Origin: an uncultured Acidimicrobiaceae bacterium
GTDB taxonomy: Bacteria; Actinomycetota; Acidimicrobiia; Acidimicrobiales; MedAcidi-G1
Direction: 5' to 3'
Assembly (NCBI GenBank): GCA_913030665.1
Contig: CAJWFS010000006.1
Coordinates: 1 to 55,667, forward strand
DNA length: 55,667 nt
Of the stretch, positions 51,221 through 55,667 are shown piece by piece (position 1 is the first letter of the stretch; the number at the start of each line of letters is the position of its first letter). Position numbers and translations under genes: made by a program. The notes under the pieces were generated by a model that ran no database searches, was not told the DNA's origin, and was given only the letters and a program-made list of their open reading frames with translations.

Positions 51221-52732
51221 ATGGCAGGCCCCTCCCCGGAACACGTCGACGTCCTGATCGTAGGCGCCGGGATATCCGGCATCGGCGGCGCCGTCCACCT
51301 GCAGGAACGTCGCCCGGGTACGACCTTCGCCCTGCTCGAGGGCCGGCCGGACATCGGCGGCACCTGGGACCTGTTCCGGTACCCGGGCGTCCGATCCGAC
51401 AGCGACATGCACACCCTTGGTTTCCGCTTCAAGCCGTGGAAACACGAGAAGTCGATCGCAGACGGCCCGGTCATCCTGGACTACCTGCGCGAAACGGTCA
51501 CCGAACACGACCTGGAACGTCACATCCGCTTCGGGCACAGGGTCTCCAGGGCCGAGTGGTCGAGCGACAACTCCCAATGGACTGTCACGGCCAGCCGCAC
51601 CGTCCTTGGCACCGGGGTCGAGCAGACGGTCACGATGACCTGCGGGTTTCTGTACATGTGCTCCGGGTACTACAGCTACCGCGAGGGATACACGCCGGAC
51701 TTCAAGGGCCGGGATCGCTATGGGGGGACGGTCATACATCCCCAGGAATGGCCTGAAGACCTGGACTGCGGCGGAAAGAGGGTGGTCGTGATCGGGTCGG
51801 GTGCGACGGCCATGACCCTCATCCCAGCAATCGCCGATGATGTGGCGCACATAACGATGCTCCAACGCTCCCCCACCTACGTGGTGGCCCGGCCATCCCG
51901 GGACGCCTTCGCCAACTACCTCCGTCGCCTCCTGCCCGACAGGCTCGCCTACGCAATCACCCGGAAGAAGAACGTCCTCCGGCAGGGTCTCGTCTACCGC
52001 AAGACCCGAACCCAGCCCGAGAAGATCAAAGAGCTCCTCATCGGCGGTGTGCGGGCGGGTCTGGGACCCGACTACGACGTGGACACCCACTTCACTCCCA
52101 CATACAACCCATGGGACCAGCGCCTCTGCCTCATCCCGGACGGAGACCTGTTCAAGGCGATCCGCTCCGGGAAGGCATCGGTGGTGACCGACCACATCGA
52201 CACCTTCACCGAGACCGGAATCCGCCTCCAGTCGGGAGAGGAGCTGGAAGCTGACATCATCGTGACGGCGACCGGCCTGAACCTGGTCACCCTCGGGGAG
52301 ATGAACTTCGTGGTGGACGGCGAGCCGGTCGACTTCGCCCGGACCTGGACCTACAGGGGTCTCGCCTACTCCGGCGTTCCCAACCTCGTGGCATCGTTCG
52401 GTTACGTCAACGCCTCGTGGACCCTGAAAGCGGACCTCACGTCCGAGTACGTCTGTCGGCTCCTGAAGCACATGGCGAAGGCCGGTGCAACCCGCTGCGT
52501 GCCACTGCTCCGCCCTTCGGACGCCGACATGCCGGAACGCCCCTGGATAGACGACTTCCCGGCCGGCTATATGAAACGGTCCATGCACCTGCTGCCCCGT
52601 CAGGGCGACCGGACCCCGTGGCTGAACACCCAGGACTACGCCCGTGACGTGAAAATGATTCGCCGTGCGGCCATCGACGACGGCGTCATGGCCTTCGATG
52701 CACCGGACCGGGAGTTCGTCGAGACAAAGTAG
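51221..52732 (+). CDS. Flavin-containing Baeyer-Villiger monooxygenase, EthA-like
   Basis: A 503-aa NADPH-dependent monooxygenase. VLIVGAGISGIGGAVHLQ is the FAD loop, GTWDLFRYPGVRSDSDMHTL is the BVMO-specific fingerprint region, and VVVIGSGATAMTLIPAIAD the NADPH loop. NPWDQRLCLIPDGDLFKAIR and TLKADLTSEYVCRLL are closely similar to what I remember of mycobacterial EthA. It converts ketones to esters or oxidises S/N atoms of xenobiotics. ATG 51221 has only a weak upstream RBS. It is divergent from cysD. Orthology to EthA itself is likely but substrate range is not established. Confidence 0.9.
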   Translation: MAGPSPEHVDVLIVGAGISGIGGAVHLQERRPGTTFALLEGRPDIGGTWDLFRYPGVRSDSDMHTLGFRFKPWKHEKSIADGPVILDYLRETVTEHDLERHIRFGHRVSRAEWSSDNSQWTVTASRTVLGTGVEQTVTMTCGFLYMCSGYYSYREGYTPDFKGRDRYGGTVIHPQEWPEDLDCGGKRVVVIGSGATAMTLIPAIADDVAHITMLQRSPTYVVARPSRDAFANYLRRLLPDRLAYAITRKKNVLRQGLVYRKTRTQPEKIKELLIGGVRAGLGPDYDVDTHFTPTYNPWDQRLCLIPDGDLFKAIRSGKASVVTDHIDTFTETGIRLQSGEELEADIIVTATGLNLVTLGEMNFVVDGEPVDFARTWTYRGLAYSGVPNLVASFGYVNASWTLKADLTSEYVCRLLKHMAKAGATRCVPLLRPSDADMPERPWIDDFPAGYMKRSMHLLPRQGDRTPWLNTQDYARDVKMIRRAAIDDGVMAFDAPDREFVETK

Positions 52733-52864
52733 CTACTGGCCACCGGACCAGCAAGATCTAGTCCGAAGTTCGGCGGTCGCGCGATGGTCAGCCGGTTTCA
52801 ATGACGGCACCGAGGTCACCTTCGGCGCCGTCCGACACCGACACACGGCGTAGGGTCGCCGGCC

Positions 52865-53998
52865 ATGCGACCGCCGACCCGCTCGCTCGCGGGATGCGTG
52901 CTCCTGAGCGGTGCTCTCGGAAGCATCCACGCGTACAGCCTGTTCATCGAGTCCTTCGAATCCGACCTCGGCGTAGGACGCGGCGAGGTGGGTACCCCCT
53001 ACTCCGTGGCCCTGGCCAGCCTCACCGTCGTGGTGTTGGTCAGCCACCCATTGTTCCGGGTAGTGCCAGGCCCCCTGGTTGCCCTGATCGCTTCAGGGGG
53101 CGCCACCATCGGACTGCTGCTTGCTGCGTCAGCCAACTCCCTGACGGGCGTTGTCCTTGGGTACGGCGTCGTGTTCGGTGCCTTCAACGGCCTTGGCTAC
53201 GCCTTCTCACTCCAGCGGGCCTCCGAGTCAAACCAGGACCGTCGCGGATTCGCACTCGGCCTTGTCACTGCGGCCTACGCCCTCGGTGGCGCATCCACCG
53301 CCCTGGTCCTCGACAGGCATGTCGCCGCGAGCGGCGCTACCAGTGCCCTTCGCTGGCTCGCCCTCGCCATTGCTGTGACCGGGATCATCGCATCTGTCCT
53401 GCTCGCCAACGGCGGCTCTCCGACCCATGGATCGTCGGCAGGCCTTTCGTGCGTGAATCTCCGAATGCTCGCGCCCCTCTGGACGGCCTACCTGCTTGCC
53501 GTGCTCGCCGGTCTGATGGCACTCGGGCATGCCGCTGCCATCGTCGACGATGCCGGTGGTCCAGGTGGCGCCGCTGTCGTGGCCGCCGGGCTGGCGAGCG
53601 CTTCGGGAGGCGTATGGATCGCGCTTGTCGCCGACCGGACAGCGACAGATCGTCTGCTACGCCTGCTTCCGCTCGGGTCGGCCGCCGTGCTCGTCGTCGC
53701 TGCCATGGCGTCTCATGGTGTCGTATTGGTGGTCGCCGTATCCGGAATCGCCTTCACGTACGGAGCGCTAATAGCCATCTACCCGCTCGCCGTCGCCCAG
53801 AGATTCGGTCAGGACGGTTACCCCCAGGCCTACGGCCGTGTCTTCACCGCCTGGGGTACCGCTGGTTTGGTCGGGCCCGTCGGGGCCGGCCACCTATTCG
53901 AAATGACCGGCTCCTACCGGATCCCCTTGTTCCTGGCCGCTGCAGCGGCCATAGGTTCAACTGTCGTCGCCAGACAACTGTCCGCCGACAAGAACTGA
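52865..53998 (+). CDS. Major facilitator superfamily transporter, OxlT-like size
   Basis: A 377-aa hydrophobic protein with about 11-12 helices: GCVLLSGALGSIHAYSLFIE, SLTVVVLVSHPLFR, LAGLMALGHAAAIVD, VSGIAFTYGALIAIYPLAV, and RVFTAWGTAGLVGPVGAG near the end. The absence of long loops and the GRVFTAW-G-x-A-G-x-x-G-P pattern suggest the oxalate/formate antiporter or monocarboxylate branch. A short N-terminal motif (MRPPTRSLAG) precedes the first helix. The start ATG 52865 has only a weak RBS. It follows the EthA-like gene by 132 bp on the same strand; transport of an organic acid is a guess. Confidence 0.8.
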   Translation: MRPPTRSLAGCVLLSGALGSIHAYSLFIESFESDLGVGRGEVGTPYSVALASLTVVVLVSHPLFRVVPGPLVALIASGGATIGLLLAASANSLTGVVLGYGVVFGAFNGLGYAFSLQRASESNQDRRGFALGLVTAAYALGGASTALVLDRHVAASGATSALRWLALAIAVTGIIASVLLANGGSPTHGSSAGLSCVNLRMLAPLWTAYLLAVLAGLMALGHAAAIVDDAGGPGGAAVVAAGLASASGGVWIALVADRTATDRLLRLLPLGSAAVLVVAAMASHGVVLVVAVSGIAFTYGALIAIYPLAVAQRFGQDGYPQAYGRVFTAWGTAGLVGPVGAGHLFEMTGSYRIPLFLAAAAAIGSTVVARQLSADKN

Positions 53999-54122
53999 GA
54001 CGACTGGTAGGTCGCCATCAGTTCGGCGATGACGATCAGAGGCACAATGGCGAGATTGGCTACACGCATCATTCCGAACGGAGCCTCCGCCTAGTTCCGG
54101 ATCAAGCGATTACCGTCACCTC

Positions 54123-55295
54123 GTGGATCTCCAGATCACTGCTACGGCCCGGGACTGCGCCGGCATCGCCCGAGATTCAACCGGCAGGGTCGTATTCGTC
54201 GAAGGGGCACTCCCGGGCGAGACAGTGAACGTCGAGTTGGTACGTGTTGAGAAGCGCTGGTCGAGGGCGCGGATCGTCAAGGTGCTGGATCCGTCCCCGC
54301 TACGTGTCCCCGTCTCGTGCATCCACCGTCTCGCCGGTTGCGGCGGTTGTGACCTCCTTCACGTGGCACCCGAGTACCAGCTAACAATGAAGGCCTCAAT
54401 AGTGATCGAGCAACTGGGACGGTCTGACGTGGCCGCACCAGAGCCGGTTCTCAGGACCCTCGAGGACGACGGAGGACGTACAACGGTTCGTTCTGCGGTG
54501 TTGAACGGCAAGGCCGGCTACCGGGTAGGCGGATCCCATGAAGTCGTGCTCCCGGAGTCCTGTGGGGCGGTAGATCCCGCAGCAGAGCAGCTCTTGCTTG
54601 AAGGTCGGTACGGCGAAGCCACGGAGATCACCATTCGGGTCGGCAGCCGTACCGGTGAACGCCTCGTCCTTGTAGATGGTCCGGCCCCCGAAGTAACCGT
54701 CCCCGACGACGTCCTGGTCGTCAGCACTGACGAGTTGGACGCAGGCCGGCGAGCATGGATACACGAAGAGGCTGCTGGTCGCCGCTGGCGGATCTCGGCC
54801 CGTTCGTTCTTTCAGAACCGTCCGGCCGGCGTGGACGCTCTCGTGGAAGTGGTCGGCGGGATGGTCGACGACCTGGGTGCCAACGGCCCGATGGTCGATG
54901 CCTACGCCGGGATCGGAATCTTCGCCGGCACAATCGGGCAGGGTCGGGACGTCCACGCAGTCGAGCGCGGCAGGGACTCGCTCGCCGACGCCCGTATCAA
55001 CCTCGACGCAGATCGGGTGAAGATCGTCGGGTCGGCGGTCGAGAACTGGAAGGCGGTACGGGCATCGCTCGTGGTTGCTGATCCGGCCCGCGAAGGCCTG
55101 GGCCAGCGCGGCGTGGAGGTCCTCACCGCGTGCGACCCGGAACTGTTCGTGCTGGTCGGCTGCGACCCCGGGTCTTTCGCCCGGGATGCGGGCCTACTTG
55201 CTGGCGCCGGGCTACGACTCGACCGCATGACGGTGGTCGACCTGTTCCCCGGAACGTCCCATGTGGAAACCGTCGGCGCCTTCCTGCCTGGGTGA
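54123..55295 (+). CDS. TRAM-domain RNA m5U methyltransferase (TrmA/RlmD family)
   Basis: A 390-aa SAM-dependent uridine-C5 methyltransferase. An N-terminal TRAM domain (GRVVFVEGALPGETVNVELV) precedes CIHRLAGCGGCDLLHV, an Fe-S type Cys cluster. The SAM site includes VDAYAGIGIFAGTIGQ, while the catalytic region shows VVADPAREGLG (in place of DPPR-x-G) and LVGCDPGSFARD with the nucleophilic Cys. It methylates U54 of tRNA or a 23S rRNA uridine; the short length fits the actinobacterial subset. GTG 54123 is the start used, with a weak RBS. Target RNA cannot be fixed from sequence alone. Confidence 0.9.
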   Translation: MDLQITATARDCAGIARDSTGRVVFVEGALPGETVNVELVRVEKRWSRARIVKVLDPSPLRVPVSCIHRLAGCGGCDLLHVAPEYQLTMKASIVIEQLGRSDVAAPEPVLRTLEDDGGRTTVRSAVLNGKAGYRVGGSHEVVLPESCGAVDPAAEQLLLEGRYGEATEITIRVGSRTGERLVLVDGPAPEVTVPDDVLVVSTDELDAGRRAWIHEEAAGRRWRISARSFFQNRPAGVDALVEVVGGMVDDLGANGPMVDAYAGIGIFAGTIGQGRDVHAVERGRDSLADARINLDADRVKIVGSAVENWKAVRASLVVADPAREGLGQRGVEVLTACDPELFVLVGCDPGSFARDAGLLAGAGLRLDRMTVVDLFPGTSHVETVGAFLPG

Positions 55296-55429
55296 AGGTC
55301 CGCTCGAGAACGAACAGGCAACTGGGAAGGCTCCGGGTTCAAACCCCTTCGGAGTGTTGCCCCCTCCAGGAACCGGTTCGGCCAAACCAGTTCAGGGAAG
55401 CGTGAGCCGTCGCGAACTACCGTCGAGTC

Positions 55430-55667
55430 ATGGACATCGAGGAAGTCAGGGCCTACCTGGCTAAGGAGAATGGTCTCGCCACAGTCAGCACAACACAAGC
55501 CGACGGACGCGTCCTGTCCAGCGTCGCCAACTGCGGAGTGATCGAGCACCCCGTCACCGGTGCGCCCTGCGTGGCCCTTGTCTCAGTCGGTGGCGCCGCC
55601 CGGTTGGGCCACGTCCGTCGCGGCTCCCAGGTAACCATCGCGATCCGTCGCGACTGGACGTGGCGGT
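55430..55667 (+). CDS. N-terminal part of a PPOX/F420-type split-barrel protein
   Basis: The first 79 codons of a plus-strand gene, ending at the right edge. MDIEEVRAYLAKENGLATVS, TQADGRVLSSVANCGVIEHP and GAARLGHVRRGSQVTIAIRR resemble actinobacterial F420-dependent PPOX-family (Rv1155-like) proteins, with the R-x-x-H/x-V-T-I-A-I cofactor strand. The ATG is at 55430. It lies 135 bp after the RNA methyltransferase. The C-terminal cofactor-defining residues are outside the window. Confidence 0.7.
   Translation, partial: MDIEEVRAYLAKENGLATVSTTQADGRVLSSVANCGVIEHPVTGAPCVALVSVGGAARLGHVRRGSQVTIAIRRDWTWR

Noticed and set aside
55331-55354. Hairpin CTCCG...CGGAG containing GGTTCAAACC, like a tRNA T-arm, before the last gene
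   Set aside because: The 5-bp T-stem does not pair correctly around the loop and no acceptor, D-arm or anticodon arm can be built around it; not a tRNA or a convincing terminator.
1-55667. CRISPR arrays, IS elements, integrases, prophage or origin
   Set aside because: No regularly spaced repeats, transposase or phage motifs, terminal repeats or DnaA-box clusters were seen.

Overview
The window is gene-dense, GC-rich DNA (roughly two thirds G+C by eye) with many GTG/TTG starts and frequent 1-8 bp overlaps between stop and start codons. Four features point to an actinobacterium: a MenB of the type that carries its own carboxylate, an F420-type (DUF385) oxidoreductase, an EthA-like monooxygenase, and a CysD/CysNC sulfate-activation operon. 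The load of dioxygenases, betaine/sarcosine enzymes and sulfatase would suit a marine Acidimicrobiia-type heterotroph, but that placement is inference. There is no rRNA, recognisable tRNA, transposase, integrase, phage gene or CRISPR array. No gene-free stretch exceeds about 300 bp.

Layout. 0-7 kb: partial CDS, menB, a flavodoxin-fold protein, a TauD-type dioxygenase, an orphan metal-ABC ATPase with a Zur/Fur-like palindrome at its start, then an upp - polysaccharide deacetylase - acyltransferase run and a LysR regulator. 7-17 kb: a Rieske oxygenase coupled to soxB-soxD-soxA-soxG (heterotetrameric sarcosine oxidase), an amidase, and a betainyl-CoA-type thioesterase coupled to an MFS transporter. 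This reads as an N-methyl/betaine degradation island. 17-24 kb: glycerol-3-phosphate dehydrogenase, an esterase, and a MarR - TauD - beta-propeller operon divergent from an alpha/beta hydrolase with a palindromic operator between them. 24-34 kb: MFS/small protein/YciI-like genes, an SMP-30 lactonase coupled to a third TauD, a DUF385 protein, a sulfatase, and an ADH/SDR/enoyl-CoA hydratase run.

34-51 kb is almost entirely minus-strand: thioesterase, M20 hydrolase, the relic of an arylsulfatase with an internal deletion, a sterol-desaturase-family hydroxylase, glycerol kinase, a PPOX protein, a PhzF protein, then a tightly coupled six-gene operon (40.6-47.5 kb), then cysC, cysNC and cysD. The six-gene operon encodes a DgcA/StcD-type demethylase, two phytanoyl-CoA-dioxygenase-type proteins, an EutA/maleate-isomerase-type protein, an M24 hydrolase and an isopenicillin-N-synthase-type oxygenase. 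It is the best candidate here for an undescribed catabolic pathway, probably acting on an N-methylated amino acid or compatible solute. 51-55.7 kb: an EthA-like Baeyer-Villiger monooxygenase, an MFS transporter, a TRAM-type RNA m5U methyltransferase and a truncated PPOX-family gene.

Together the genes describe a cell that strips methyl groups from betaines (Rieske, then flavin demethylase, then sarcosine oxidase), oxidises small acids with at least five Fe(II)/2-oxoglutarate enzymes, removes sulfate esters and activates sulfate to PAPS. All functions are read from motifs and remembered family features; no database search was possible.
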